Part shown: positions 15,874 to 24,888 of the stretch, piece after piece
Layout: the number at the start of each line of letters is the position of its first letter
How positions within the stretch are numbered: the first letter of the stretch is position 1
Assembly (NCBI GenBank): GCA_001038565.1
Contig: LFJO01000016.1
Coordinates: 1-40,717, forward strand
Reading direction: 5' to 3'
Length of the DNA: 40,717 nucleotides
DNA from: Alkalihalobacillus pseudalcaliphilus
GTDB lineage: Bacteria; Bacillota; Bacilli; Bacillales; Bacillaceae_D
Program-made: the position numbers and the translations under genes
The notes under the pieces: generated by a model
The model's database searches: none
What the model was told of the DNA's origin: nothing
What the model saw: the letters and a program-made list of their open reading frames with translations, nothing else

Positions 15874-18369
15874 ATGAGACTATACTCGAATAAGTTAATT
15901 ATTATCATGATTGCTGTGCTTATGATTGTTATAAGCACAGCGTCCTTTACTTTGTCGTTGTTACGAGAGGCAGATGGGCAGGTTACGCAGGATATAACTG
16001 ATTTTGCCCGTGGCTCGTATGATATTTTGATTCGACCAGCAGGTGCAAAAACAGATATCGAAATAGAGCGGGGAATTGTTGAAGAGAATTACTTAGGGAA
16101 CGGTGCAGGAGGCATTTCAATTGAAGAGTGGCAACAAATAAAAAAACACCCTGATGTAGAAATCGCCGCACCTGTCGCTTCTATCGGGCTTTTTACAGCA
16201 CGAGAAAGAACGTGGATGATTGAAAAGGACCCGACGGATGCGATTTATTATCAGGTCGATTATTCGACAAATGATGGTTTACATACGTATTTATCGAATG
16301 AAAGCGTTTATGTTTATGATTTTGGGGATGAGGATATTTTTCCTTCAGCCTCAAGTGTTGCAGATGTATGGTTAGGATTTGGGATTGCTTCTTTTGATTA
16401 TCCTACCTCCTATCACCAAGTCGTTGCCATTGATCCTACTGAAGAAGGAAAGTTAGTGGAGTTTGATTTTAGTCCATTAGCTAAAAGTACTTTTGATTCT
16501 TTAGCGTATATGGATGGGCGTATGTCGACGCCAATTATGAGCTTAAGTGATGCTACGGTACCGATAGAAATAGAATTAACCATCGATGAATTAGAACAAT
16601 TAAATGTAGAAGAGCTTGAAGAGATTCGTGCTCATTTTGATCAAGGGAACCCAACGCGAACTCTCTATTATGAGAAAGAGAAATACCTACAATTAATTAC
16701 TGAGAAAGTGGAGCCGAAAAGAAAGTTGAATGGAGAAACTTTTCAATTGATTCCTGATCAAGTGCATACACCATTTAAGCAAGAATTTTTGTACGTGAAT
16801 GAAGAGATGAAATTAGAGTCTGAATTACCGGAATTCACAGGTGGAGGGGCTTTTGACTATCATTCACAACGGATCGGATATCGACTTGCACCTGTAAAGT
16901 ATGAAACAGGTGTAAACGGTGAGCTTTTTGTTGAACAAGTTGGCATGGATGCTCAGTATCAGGCCCCGATTTACCGCGAGATGGAAGAGGTTACTTTTTA
17001 TGAGGTCGATGATCTAAATGTTCCTTTAAATGATGAAGATTTTGTTGGTTTCATTGAGAATGGCACCTTTTCCATCGAAGAGAATACGGAACTGTTGGCT
17101 TCCGCACCTTTAGGTATATATGGGCGAGAGGCACCGAGGCTTGCGGAGGATGAGAGTATTAGTCTGCATCCTTCAGCAGTTCCGGGTAGCTATATAACAA
17201 CTCCAGCACATGGGCTTATTTCCATTGACTGGGCCGAGCGCTTTAAAGGGGATACACCGATTGATGCGATTCGGGTCAAGGTGAGTGGTTTGAGTGGCTA
17301 TGATCAAGAAGCGGCGGCGAAAATCCGCGGACTAGCACAGGAGTGGAAGGACCAAGGCTTTGAGGTCGATATCATCGCGGGTGCATCTGTTTCTGACATA
17401 ACGGTTAATGTCGAAGGAGTGGGCAAGGTTATTCAACCGTTTACAACTTTAGGTGCAGCCGATACCGTTTTGGACAGTTGGAATGCGGTTCAAGTTGTCG
17501 TCACGATCTTATTTATCTTTGTTGCCCTAACGTTTATTGTCTTTTCTTTTATTAATTTAATGAAGGATCGGGTGCGAGATGAGCAGCTTTTAGCTATGCT
17601 AGGCTGGACCGATCAAGCCATTCTTTTACTCAAAAGAAAAGAATGGTCGTTGATAGTCGGAATTCCGATCGCTCTTTCTTTACTTGGTTTTATCGGGGTT
17701 GGTTTGTTCACGGAGCAATGGCTCCTGTTTTATTACGCTTGTGGTATCTCTCTCTTGATTATGGGTCTTTATATACTTAGTAATAAGTATGCTCACATTG
17801 ATTTGGGTGGAAGCAAACGGAAAAAGGTGAAATCATTTCTTTTCCAAAATGTGCGCTACTACCAACCTTATATTGTCGCAGCTTCTATTCAGCTATTTTT
17901 TATGACGATTTTATCCGCTTTTCTCCCCTTTTTTCTGCTAGAGCGCGTGTCGAGTACGGTCGAGACGAGGTTAGGGGCTTATGTTCATGGTGAAATTGAA
18001 GGGATATTTATCGCCGTTATTATCCTGTTATATGTTCTAAGCTTCATGACGGTTTTCCAATCGTTGCAAAGAATGTGGCGTGTGAGAGAAGGAGAAATGA
18101 GACTATTTCAATTGATAGGCTGGGAAGAAAGGAAGATATACCGCTATTTTATCAAGGAAGTATTACTATGGTCTAGCGTAGCAAGCCTTCTCGGGTGGGT
18201 AGTTAGTATTCTCTGTCTCACCTTATTAGTTGAGGTAACCTGGATGAATATACTAATGAGTACGATTGGATTTTTCGGTATTGTTAGTGTGACCTTACTA
18301 GGTTCGGTTCTCATCTTGTACCAAAAAAGCATAAAAGGGGGTAAGAATTATGGTCGTGAAGCTGCATAA
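15874..18369 (+). CDS. FtsX/MacB-like ABC permease with a very large extracytoplasmic domain
   Basis: The 831-aa protein has one membrane helix at about residues 8-29, an acidic outside domain of about 510 residues (30-540), and then about seven helices from 545 onward in two groups. This is the layout of MacB/LolC/BceB-like permeases that move or extract proteins and peptides rather than transport through a pore. The first helical group (VQVVVTILFIFVALTFIVFSFINLMKDR) is a typical FtsX start. It probably binds the secreted 132-aa protein or handles immunity or signal sensing. The gene overlaps the next ATPase gene by 20 bp. Sequence similarity to a named member is not evident to me. Confidence 0.8.
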   Translation: MRLYSNKLIIIMIAVLMIVISTASFTLSLLREADGQVTQDITDFARGSYDILIRPAGAKTDIEIERGIVEENYLGNGAGGISIEEWQQIKKHPDVEIAAPVASIGLFTARERTWMIEKDPTDAIYYQVDYSTNDGLHTYLSNESVYVYDFGDEDIFPSASSVADVWLGFGIASFDYPTSYHQVVAIDPTEEGKLVEFDFSPLAKSTFDSLAYMDGRMSTPIMSLSDATVPIEIELTIDELEQLNVEELEEIRAHFDQGNPTRTLYYEKEKYLQLITEKVEPKRKLNGETFQLIPDQVHTPFKQEFLYVNEEMKLESELPEFTGGGAFDYHSQRIGYRLAPVKYETGVNGELFVEQVGMDAQYQAPIYREMEEVTFYEVDDLNVPLNDEDFVGFIENGTFSIEENTELLASAPLGIYGREAPRLAEDESISLHPSAVPGSYITTPAHGLISIDWAERFKGDTPIDAIRVKVSGLSGYDQEAAAKIRGLAQEWKDQGFEVDIIAGASVSDITVNVEGVGKVIQPFTTLGAADTVLDSWNAVQVVVTILFIFVALTFIVFSFINLMKDRVRDEQLLAMLGWTDQAILLLKRKEWSLIVGIPIALSLLGFIGVGLFTEQWLLFYYACGISLLIMGLYILSNKYAHIDLGGSKRKKVKSFLFQNVRYYQPYIVAASIQLFFMTILSAFLPFFLLERVSSTVETRLGAYVHGEIEGIFIAVIILLYVLSFMTVFQSLQRMWRVREGEMRLFQLIGWEERKIYRYFIKEVLLWSSVASLLGWVVSILCLTLLVEVTWMNILMSTIGFFGIVSVTLLGSVLILYQKSIKGGKNYGREAA

Positions 18370-19021
18370 GGTTGAGAAGTATTACCAATCAGGTCCAGAA
18401 AATGTCCATGTATTAAAAGGAATTGATTTAACAATAGAAAAGGGTACATGGATCACGATTACAGGGCCATCTGGTTCAGGGAAAACGACGTTATTACGCT
18501 GCTTTTCTGGAATTGAGAAACCGGATGACGGTGAAGCGGTGTTTCATGAATTAGATGTGATGAAGGCTTCGGAGCTTGAATTACGTGAATATCGGAGGCA
18601 GAATATCGGGTATATTTTTCAAGATTTCCAACTATTTGATCAGTTTGATGTTTGGACGAATGTGATGATTCCATTACTCCCTTATGAAGCCAAAGACGTC
18701 GTGAGACAAAAAGCTAAAAATGCGTTAGCTTCCGTTGGTTTAACACATCGTCAGAGCTTTTTTCCCCATCAACTTTCTGGTGGTGAAAAGCAAAGAACAG
18801 CGATTGCTCGTGCGTTAATGAATGAACCGAACATGCTTTTATGTGATGAGCCGACTGGCAATTTAGACATTGAAAATAGAAATCAAATCATTGGAATCCT
18901 CCAAGACATCCACCAGGCTGGGGCGACGATTATATTAGTCACTCATGATGCAGAGCTCGCGACATTAGGAGATAAACATTACGAAATGAAGGATGGTAGG
19001 TTACGAGAAAAGGTTAAATAA
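18350..19021 (+). CDS. ABC transporter ATP-binding protein (MacB/LolD type)
   Basis: The 223-aa ATPase has a Walker A in GPSGSGKTT (residues 39-47), signature LSGGEKQRTAIARAL (about 139-153), Walker B MLLCDEPTGNLD and H-loop VTHDAE. The sequence is of the MacB/LolD/FtsE group that powers FtsX-type permeases. It overlaps the 831-aa permease gene by 20 bp and has its own AAAAGGGGG site. A terminator follows at 19051, so the three-gene unit 15463-19021 is closed. Confidence 0.93.
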   Translation: MVVKLHKVEKYYQSGPENVHVLKGIDLTIEKGTWITITGPSGSGKTTLLRCFSGIEKPDDGEAVFHELDVMKASELELREYRRQNIGYIFQDFQLFDQFDVWTNVMIPLLPYEAKDVVRQKAKNALASVGLTHRQSFFPHQLSGGEKQRTAIARALMNEPNMLLCDEPTGNLDIENRNQIIGILQDIHQAGATIILVTHDAELATLGDKHYEMKDGRLREKVK

Positions 19022-19050
19022 GATAATCTTCAACTTTATGTGATATATGG

Positions 19051-19084
19051 AAAACTGCTCTTACTTAGGTGGGGGCAGTTTTTT
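19051..19084 (+). terminator. Intrinsic terminator of the secreted-protein/exporter operon
   Basis: AAACTGC(TC) pairs with GGGCAGTTT and ends in T6, 30 bp after the ATPase stop codon. Confidence 0.82.
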
Positions 19085-19134
19085 CATGATGATTTGATAT
19101 AATTTTAATACGAAGATAAAAAGGAGCGATGAAG

Positions 19135-19296
19135 ATGAGTGTACCGTTATTTACGGTCGTTGTTTCGAATCAGGATGAAGACAATGGTTGGATTTATCAT
19201 TATCACTGGGTCGATTTAGATGTGCAGAATATTCCGCGCCTTGGCGGAGAGTTAGGGTATTATTTAGAGAAACTAGTTTTAGAGATTGACTTATGA
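19135..19296 (+). CDS. 53-aa protein of unknown function, coupled to acetyltransferase
   Basis: ATG follows AAGGAG at 8 bp and encodes 53 residues (MSVPLFTVVVSNQDEDNG ... LEKLVLEIDL), acidic and soluble. The stop codon overlaps the start of the acetyltransferase gene (ATGA at 19293-19296), which supports it as a real gene translated by coupling. I do not recognise the family. Confidence 0.65.
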   Translation: MSVPLFTVVVSNQDEDNGWIYHYHWVDLDVQNIPRLGGELGYYLEKLVLEIDL

Positions 19297-19826
19297 AGAG
19301 GAAAGAGAGGCTAGTGTTGGTTTATTTTACTGAGGAGGATTTTGAGCAATTAATTGGATGGATCGATTCGCCACAGTTATTAATGCAATGGGCAGGTCCT
19401 CAATTTCAGTTTCCATTGACTAGGAACCAATTAATGAACTATGTGCAAGGAGCTAACGCTGAAGAATCAGAAGTCTATATTTTTAAAGGGATGGATTTAG
19501 AGACAAATGAGGTGATTGGGCATATATGCTTAAATAAGATAGATCGGGAGAGGCAGTCAGGGAGAATTGGGAAGGTTTTTTTACATAAAGACTTTCGCGG
19601 CTCAGGTTATGGTGAGGAAATGGTGAAACAAATAATGAGCATTGCCCACGAACAGTATGGGATTCAAACACTAGGCTTAGCTGTTTTTGACTTTAACGTG
19701 GCAGCGATCAAGCTGTATGAACGAATTGGCTTTAAAAAAACTACATATAAGGAAAATGCCCGTAAGTACGGTGATGAATATTGGAATTTATGGGAGATGG
19801 ATATAAAAACAAATGAAGTACCCTAG
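19293..19826 (+). CDS. GNAT-family N-acetyltransferase (RimJ/RimL-like)
   Basis: The 177-aa transferase has the acetyl-CoA loop in FRGSGYGEEMV (about residues 104-114), followed by the LGLAVFDFNVAAIKLYERIGF block usual in the RimJ/RimL group. It modifies an unknown amine, perhaps a protein N-terminus or small molecule. It is coupled to the 53-aa gene upstream. No terminator is visible after it before the repeat-bearing region. Confidence 0.85.
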   Translation: MKRKERLVLVYFTEEDFEQLIGWIDSPQLLMQWAGPQFQFPLTRNQLMNYVQGANAEESEVYIFKGMDLETNEVIGHICLNKIDRERQSGRIGKVFLHKDFRGSGYGEEMVKQIMSIAHEQYGIQTLGLAVFDFNVAAIKLYERIGFKKTTYKENARKYGDEYWNLWEMDIKTNEVP

Positions 19827-20261
19827 GACGAGGAATATGATTTCTGTAAATAAATAACGCTCAATAATCGCACCATAGCCAGAGCACTTACACACAAAAC
19901 CCACATGGAAGCCCAAATCATTTCGCCACTAACAAAGATAAAAGTCAGCTATCGCCAATTTAGCGATTAATAAAGGTTTGTGAAGATACGGCGGCCAAAC
20001 CTTGGCGTATCTGCACAAAAAGTCCGAAGGGAATAAAGAACCAGCTAACTTCAAGGCACAACGCATCGCCCTGTTACACTTTCATACAAAACATCTATGA
20101 TGACTTGCCTTGCAACTCATCACCAACAAAGATGAAAGTGGAGTTCGCCTTCGAATGGTGGCATTTTGTTCACATGCCTTTGCTTCTTGGTTTGTTAGCT
20201 TTAATTACTTTTCATTCATTTGTTTTGTATGAGAAGTGTACGAACCAAGAAGCCTGCACGA

Positions 20262-20400
20262 ACCCGAGCGGAGGGGATGGGGAGGCCGACTCCTGCAGGA
20301 GGAGAGGGCATGCTGAGCTAACTTGCGATAGCAAGTTAGCTCAGCGCCCGCCTGCGGAAAGCGTGCCCCCCATTCCCGGAGCGATCTTCAAAGAAGTGCA
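20262..20400 (+). repeat. Dispersed GC-rich palindromic repeat, variant copy
   Basis: A GC-rich stretch in AT-rich surroundings contains inverted parts such as GCTAACTTGC/GCAAGTTAGC and a CTCCTGCAGGAG palindrome. It has the general build of the copies at 24362 and 32975: a GC-rich palindromic core with CTGAGCT... and ...AGCTCAG, flanked by CACTTTCAT sequences. Its core sequence is a different subtype. The region 19827-20484 holds this repeat, a CACCAACAAAGATGAAAGTG motif at about 20120 and no gene I can support. The open frame across it is read from the repeat. Confidence 0.7.
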
Positions 20401-20484
20401 CATCAGCTTTAGTACACTTTCATATAAAAATCAAAATAGTCTGTGATAAACTAGGAGAGTACTTAATGAAAAGGTGGAATGAAG

Positions 20485-21093
20485 ATGAAAAAACTACTAT
20501 TAACAGGCTTTGAACCATTTTTAGATTTCCCTGTAAATCCTACACAAAAAATAGCAGAAGAATTAGCTGGCCTACAAATAGGCGACTATCACATTTATTC
20601 AGAAATTCTCCCTGTTAATTTTAAGAAGGCGGGTCAAGTCGTGTTGTCCCATATAGAGGACTATCAACCCGATGCGGTTATTCTTTTAGGTTTAGCGGGA
20701 GGGCGCTCCAAAATAACGCCAGAACGAATCGCGATTAACGTCAATGACGGACCTGTTGATAACTTTGGTCATAAACCAGAGGGTGAGGTGATTCAGGAAG
20801 ATGGGGCAGATGGTTATTTTTCAACCTTGCCAATCCGCAAGATGGTTCGGTTACTGAAGGAGAATGGTTTACCTGCTGACATATCTAATAGTGCGGGTGC
20901 TTATTTATGTAATCATGTGATGTATCAAGCCTTATATAGAAATCGGAAGAATGGAGATTCTATCCCAACTGGATTTATTCATATTCCAGCTTCCCATGAT
21001 CTTGCCATACAACAAGGCAGAATTCCGAGTTGGAGTCATGAAGATTTGAAAAAAGGGATTACTGTTTGTATCGAGGCATTATTAGAAGAGTAA
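20485..21093 (+). CDS. pcp: Pyroglutamyl peptidase I (pyrrolidone-carboxylate peptidase)
   Basis: The 202-aa cysteine peptidase removes N-terminal pyroglutamate from peptides in the cytoplasm. The family's catalytic triad is visible: E80 in TPERIAIN, C142 in SAGAYLCN and H166 in FIHIPASHD. The start MKKLLLTGFEPF is the canonical N-terminus. I chose the second ATG, since AAGGTGG is 7 bp away from it and only 1 bp from the first. It is followed by an MFS gene on the same strand 53 bp later. Confidence 0.95.
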   Translation: MKKLLLTGFEPFLDFPVNPTQKIAEELAGLQIGDYHIYSEILPVNFKKAGQVVLSHIEDYQPDAVILLGLAGGRSKITPERIAINVNDGPVDNFGHKPEGEVIQEDGADGYFSTLPIRKMVRLLKENGLPADISNSAGAYLCNHVMYQALYRNRKNGDSIPTGFIHIPASHDLAIQQGRIPSWSHEDLKKGITVCIEALLEE

Positions 21094-21146
21094 AAGAGGA
21101 TGAGACCTTGGGTAAGACCTTGGCTGAGGTCAAATGAGGTGAAAGC

Positions 21147-22340
21147 TTGACACAGATACAGCAGCAAGAGAAGAGTCAGAAACAGATATGGTTACTTTTT
21201 ATTGGCATTGTTTTAATTGCCATTAATATGAGGGCACCTATATCAGCGGTAGGGCCTTTGCTTCAAAATATTCAAGAGGACCTAGGATTATCGAATGTCA
21301 TCGCAGGTAGTATGACCACGATCCCGTTAGTAGCATTTGCCTTGTTGTCACCGTTAGCGCCAAGGTGGGCTGAGAAGTATGGAATGGAAAGAACGGTCTT
21401 TTTTGCCTTTTTATTTATTGTCGTTGGCATTATTTTACGTATTTATCCAGACGTGACGTTTTTATTGGTAGGAACTCTATTTGTGGGCATGGCGATTGCT
21501 ATTTGTAATGTACTTTTACCACCAATCATGAAACAAAATTTTCCTCTACACATTGGTTTGATGACAGGTATTTATGGTTTAGTAATGAATATTGCCGCAG
21601 CTATCTCTTCAGGGATTAGCGAGCCGCTAGCAACCGTGTTAAATTGGAATGGGGCTTTAGCTATCTGGGGGGTTACCTCCATATTGGCGGTGTGTATATG
21701 GAGCTATCAGCTTAGGAGAAAGCAGAAGGAAGAGGGAAGAGCTAGAAAAGTGAATCTTGCAACAACGATACGTTTAAGTCGTTCCAGGCTTGCTTGGTAT
21801 GTGACGGCATTTATGGGGCTACAGTCATTTATTTATTATACGGTGCTAACTTGGCTCCCGCAGTTACTCGTTACATACGGTTACAGTTCAATATCTGCAG
21901 GGTGGATGCTGGCCACTATGCAAGCAGCGTTATTCCCGATGACTTTTATAATACCAATTATAGCGGCTAAGATGAAAAATCAACGTGCACTATCGGTATT
22001 AACAGGTCTTGCGTTTTTACTATCAAGTATCGGTTTATTAAGCGGTATTTGGTTGCCGGTTTGGGTTTTGTTAATGGGGGTAGCGTGTGGAAATGCTTTT
22101 GGTTTAGCGATGATGTTTTTCTCATTAAGAACGATTGAAACAAGTCATGCAGCGAGGTTGTCAGGAATGGCTCAATCGCTTGGTTACTTGCTTGCAGCCT
22201 TAGGACCCGTCTTGTTCGGGATCGTTTATGAGCTATTTCACTCGTGGAGCGCACCTCTATTGATTTTAGTAACTGCTTCCTTCCTCCTTTGTTTTATCGG
22301 TTATTTAGCGGGTGATGGTTTTGTGGAGAAGGATAGGTAG
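21147..22340 (+). CDS. MFS transporter, CynX/NimT family
   Basis: The 397-aa protein has twelve predicted helices. The N-terminal block (IWLLFIGIVLIAINMRAPIS, then VGPLL) is characteristic of the CynX/NimT/YycB group of the major facilitator superfamily. Substrates include cyanate-like anions and nitroimidazoles in other species, so the actual cargo is unknown. Translation starts at TTG behind GAGGTG at good spacing; no ATG fits. It may be co-transcribed with pcp. Confidence 0.88.
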   Translation: MTQIQQQEKSQKQIWLLFIGIVLIAINMRAPISAVGPLLQNIQEDLGLSNVIAGSMTTIPLVAFALLSPLAPRWAEKYGMERTVFFAFLFIVVGIILRIYPDVTFLLVGTLFVGMAIAICNVLLPPIMKQNFPLHIGLMTGIYGLVMNIAAAISSGISEPLATVLNWNGALAIWGVTSILAVCIWSYQLRRKQKEEGRARKVNLATTIRLSRSRLAWYVTAFMGLQSFIYYTVLTWLPQLLVTYGYSSISAGWMLATMQAALFPMTFIIPIIAAKMKNQRALSVLTGLAFLLSSIGLLSGIWLPVWVLLMGVACGNAFGLAMMFFSLRTIETSHAARLSGMAQSLGYLLAALGPVLFGIVYELFHSWSAPLLILVTASFLLCFIGYLAGDGFVEKDR

Positions 22341-22387
22341 GCACGTCGTAAGAGAAGTCAGATCCTTATTTTTGAAGGGTGATTCAA

Positions 22388-22969
22388 ATGAAAAGACTAG
22401 CTATTATAACAGTCGGTCCAACACATAGTGGTAAAACATCTTTTGCGAAAGCTTTGGAGGATCAGTTACCGAACTCATTTGTGATGGACCAGGATAACCA
22501 TGCGTCCTTTATTAATGCTCATTATCAAAAATTACAACCTGTTGTTGGGACAAATACGTTAAAGCACGCTGTTTCTTTATTAATCGTTAACTATGCAAAA
22601 GAAAATACCGACCTACATTTGATTGTAAGTAATGCGAACCGAAGCCGAAAGGGACGTAGGTATTTGCTTGAGGATGTGTTTCCAAGTGAAGCATATCATC
22701 GTATACTTGTTTATTTTGATATTCCTGAAGAAGTTCTATTAAAAAGGGTCATGAATAGTGAGCGGGATACAACTATTTTCAGAAGTGCAGCTAGCTTTCA
22801 TGAAGTGTTAAAGAGACAGAGTGAGGAATCTAAAAATAACGATGATATCACTGCACCAACACATGAAGAAGCAGATGACTTATTTGTGGTTAAGGAACTT
22901 CATGATGTCGAAACGACTGTGAAGAAGATTGTATCGATGGCTGAAGTGATGAAGGGTAAAAAGGAATAG
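22388..22969 (+). CDS. P-loop kinase-like ATP-binding protein
   Basis: The 193-aa protein has Walker A GPTHSGKTS (about residues 9-17), and DQDNH with later basic residues, as in small zeta-toxin or Ncd kinase-like P-loop proteins. Later sequence (LVYFDIPEEVLLKRVMNSERDT) matches the lid region of nucleoside-kinase-like folds. The substrate is unknown. I used the ATG after GAAGGGTG rather than the GTG three codons upstream. It converges with the hepT gene. Confidence 0.75.
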   Translation: MKRLAIITVGPTHSGKTSFAKALEDQLPNSFVMDQDNHASFINAHYQKLQPVVGTNTLKHAVSLLIVNYAKENTDLHLIVSNANRSRKGRRYLLEDVFPSEAYHRILVYFDIPEEVLLKRVMNSERDTTIFRSAASFHEVLKRQSEESKNNDDITAPTHEEADDLFVVKELHDVETTVKKIVSMAEVMKGKKE

Positions 22970-22994
22970 CTTAGCTGCAATTGGAGCAGTTAAG

Positions 22995-23405
22995 CTATTT
23001 TTGATAGGCTACTATTTGTTTTGTGTAAGCTGAAAAATCATTCATATGCTTCTCGATGATTTTCTGCATAATATCGATGTTTAAGGATTGATAGTTGTGT
23101 ACGGCAATATTACGAAAACCTACCATGGATTTTAGATTTTGAGCTGTTTCATTAGCAATGATGTCATGTTCTTCTAACATATCAAAGGCGTCGCGGCTTG
23201 TTTGGGGAAGACCCAAATGTTTTTCGGAGACGATATGCATCGCTAAATCAATAGCCGCTTCACATGCGCGCTGAATATTTAATATGATTGAATCCTGTTT
23301 CGTATAATCACGTAGATTCGCTGGATTATTATGATAAACTTCTTGAATTCTTTTCTGGCAACGTTCAATGGTCGCTATTTTATTAAGTATGATATCATTT
23401 TTCAT
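22995..23405 (-). CDS. hepT: HepT-type HEPN toxin (DUF86)
   Basis: The 136-aa all-helical HEPN protein has the RNase/toxin motif R-x4-H-x-Y (R98, H103, Y105 in RNIAVHNY). In characterised HepT/MntA systems the HEPN protein is an RNase or tRNA-targeting toxin, and its motif tyrosine is AMPylated by MntA. All three residues are intact here. I chose the ATG preceded by GGTG; an in-frame GTG lies three codons upstream. The gene overlaps mntA by 11 bp and follows it in the same operon. Confidence 0.88.
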   Translation of the reverse strand: MKNDIILNKIATIERCQKRIQEVYHNNPANLRDYTKQDSIILNIQRACEAAIDLAMHIVSEKHLGLPQTSRDAFDMLEEHDIIANETAQNLKSMVGFRNIAVHNYQSLNIDIMQKIIEKHMNDFSAYTKQIVAYQK

Positions 23406-23802
23406 AAATAACACCGCTTTCGGCTATTTGATCAAGAATCATTTTCCGTTCTTCGTTTAATTTGACATACATACTTAGTGCAGTCATGCGTTGTTGATAA
23501 AAAAAGGTATCATTCTTTGAATAAATACATACGCCTGATGAATAGATTTGTGCTTTAAATACAGTGGACACCTCATGTAAATTCACTAGATCAACGTCAG
23601 TATTTATTATATTGGCTAATTCACCTGCGAGCATAAAAAGTTCATAAGGTGATTTTGTGGGATTCTGGCAAAAGAAGGCGATATCTAAGTCGCTGTCTAT
23701 ACGATTCATGTCTTTTGCATATGAACCAAATACGATGATGAAAACTGGATCAAGTTTAGGAATCAGGAAACGTGTAATGTGTTCTGTTAGTTCTTGATTC
23801 AT
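23395..23802 (-). CDS. mntA: MntA-type nucleotidyltransferase antitoxin
   Basis: The 135-aa protein has the minimal nucleotidyltransferase motif GS-x10-D-x-D (G26, S27, D38, D40 in GSYAKDMNRIDSDLDIA). It should transfer AMP groups to the motif tyrosine of HepT and block its toxicity. It is the first gene of a two-gene unit; the toxin gene starts inside its end. The start has AAAGGGGAAG. A TATAAT-like -10 element lies about 35 bp upstream on the minus strand. Confidence 0.88.
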   Translation of the reverse strand: MNQELTEHITRFLIPKLDPVFIIVFGSYAKDMNRIDSDLDIAFFCQNPTKSPYELFMLAGELANIINTDVDLVNLHEVSTVFKAQIYSSGVCIYSKNDTFFYQQRMTALSMYVKLNEERKMILDQIAESGVIYEK

Positions 23803-23997
23803 TACAATCTTCCCCTTTGTTCATTTATTCTTTTATTATATCAAAACCATTGTTGGACGACATGAGGTTTTTATGATCATTGAGCATATCTTTTTTTTAT
23901 GGCAAACGAATGATAGATGAGTCAGATATTTCATCATTATCGGCTAATCATAGGAACTTTAGCCGTAAACTTGATTTTCTTTGATAAAAAGACAATA

Positions 23998-24026
23998 GGA
24001 CCTCGGTGAATAATCACTAAGGTCCT
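23998..24026 (-). terminator. Terminator after the small membrane protein gene
   Basis: On the minus strand AGGACCT...TGA pairs with TCA...AGGTCCT and is followed by ATTGTCTTTTT. It starts about 8 bp after the stop codon. Confidence 0.6.
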
Positions 24027-24033
24027 TGCTTGA

Positions 24034-24159
24034 TTAAAGCTGCATGTTTTGGTCATTTTTGTCTTTTTGAGCGACATACAATAAGGTATAAGCCATTCCG
24101 ATACTACAAATAAATACAACTCCTAAAATCATAAAAATAGCAATGAACGATAATGACAT
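24034..24159 (-). CDS. Small single-helix membrane protein (41 aa)
   Basis: The product is one membrane helix (about residues 4-30: LSFIAIFMILGVVFICSIGM ...) followed by a charged tail KDKNDQNMQL. The ATG at 24159 follows AAAGGTGG at 8-9 bp. A longer frame reaching 24309 has no binding site. It ends in a terminator, so it is likely a real monocistronic gene. I do not recognise the family. Confidence 0.6.
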   Translation of the reverse strand: MSLSFIAIFMILGVVFICSIGMAYTLLYVAQKDKNDQNMQL

Positions 24160-24361
24160 AAGACATTCCACCTTTATATGATTGTTTAAAAGTGTGCTTA
24201 ACCGTAGTGGTTTCTTGTTGTTACTTTGATCATATTCCAAAGATGGTAAGGTTTCTGTTACATAATCGTGAACTGGAAGTGTTTTCCTTAATGTTGCTTT
24301 TTTAGACAAGGAAATGTTTGGAATTTGTGATATTTAGTAGGGGAGTTACTGTGAACATCGT

Positions 24362-24492
24362 GCGCTACTCGTCGCTACCGAAAATTATGCTCCGCGTCCT
24401 GCGGGGGGGGGCGCGGTGCTAATTGGCTACGCCGCTGGATCTCAGCCCGCCACTACGTCCCGCGGGAGTCTCCGCATATTTTCGTCCGCTGG
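24362..24492 (-). repeat. Dispersed GC-rich palindromic repeat, reverse copy
   Basis: Read on the minus strand this is the same element as at 32975-33115: both have CAGCGGACGAAAA, ATGCGGAG..CTCCCG, GGGACGTAGTGGC and GAGATCCAGCGGCGTAGCC in order, and an end GGTAGCGACGAGTAG. A run of nine G lies in the middle (24403-24411). The surrounding 24160-24888 holds this element, a CGCCACCAACAAA motif at about 24640 and no gene I can support. Confidence 0.85.
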
Positions 24493-24841
24493 GTTATTCT
24501 AAAATTCCAAGTTCAAAAAAGATTCTTACAAAAGTCACCCAAATGCAAAGAATAAACCAAAATGAATGACGAGCCATCAAGTAAAGAAGATAAATGCAAG
24601 TGATCAAAGTTCCACCAGTCAAAGGGTGAAAATCCCACTTCGCCACCAACAAAAACCAAAGTAGTGGCGTCACCTTAAACAGTTGGCCCTTCATACTACT
24701 CCATCACCATCAGGAGTCGCACGATCAAAAAGGGAGCAGTTAACCCGCTAAGGTCATCTATCGCAAAGTCGATGACCAGCTAACTTCAAGGCACAAACGA
24801 TCATCCGCTAAGTAGGGATTATTTCATTTATGTCAATACGA

Positions 24842-24885
24842 AGAAAGCTAGCCTGGGCAGGGCGAACCTGCTAAGCTAGCTTTCT
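24842..24885 (-). terminator. Long hairpin directly after pepF
   Basis: A perfect 11-bp stem AGAAAGCTAGC/GCTAGCTTTCT with an inner GCAGG/CCTGC stem starts 4 bp after the pepF stop codon. The T run expected on the minus strand is missing, so it may work as an mRNA end protector rather than a strict terminator. Confidence 0.55.
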
Positions 24886-24888
24886 CTT

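Noticed and set aside
20105-20446. 113-codon plus-strand frame
   Set aside because: It reads through the GC-rich palindromic repeat and has no ribosome binding site; composition follows the repeat.
24494-24694. 66-codon minus-strand hydrophobic frame
   Set aside because: It spans the dispersed repeat flank, has no good ribosome binding site, and hydrophobicity can come from the AT-rich antisense reading. A small membrane protein cannot be fully excluded.
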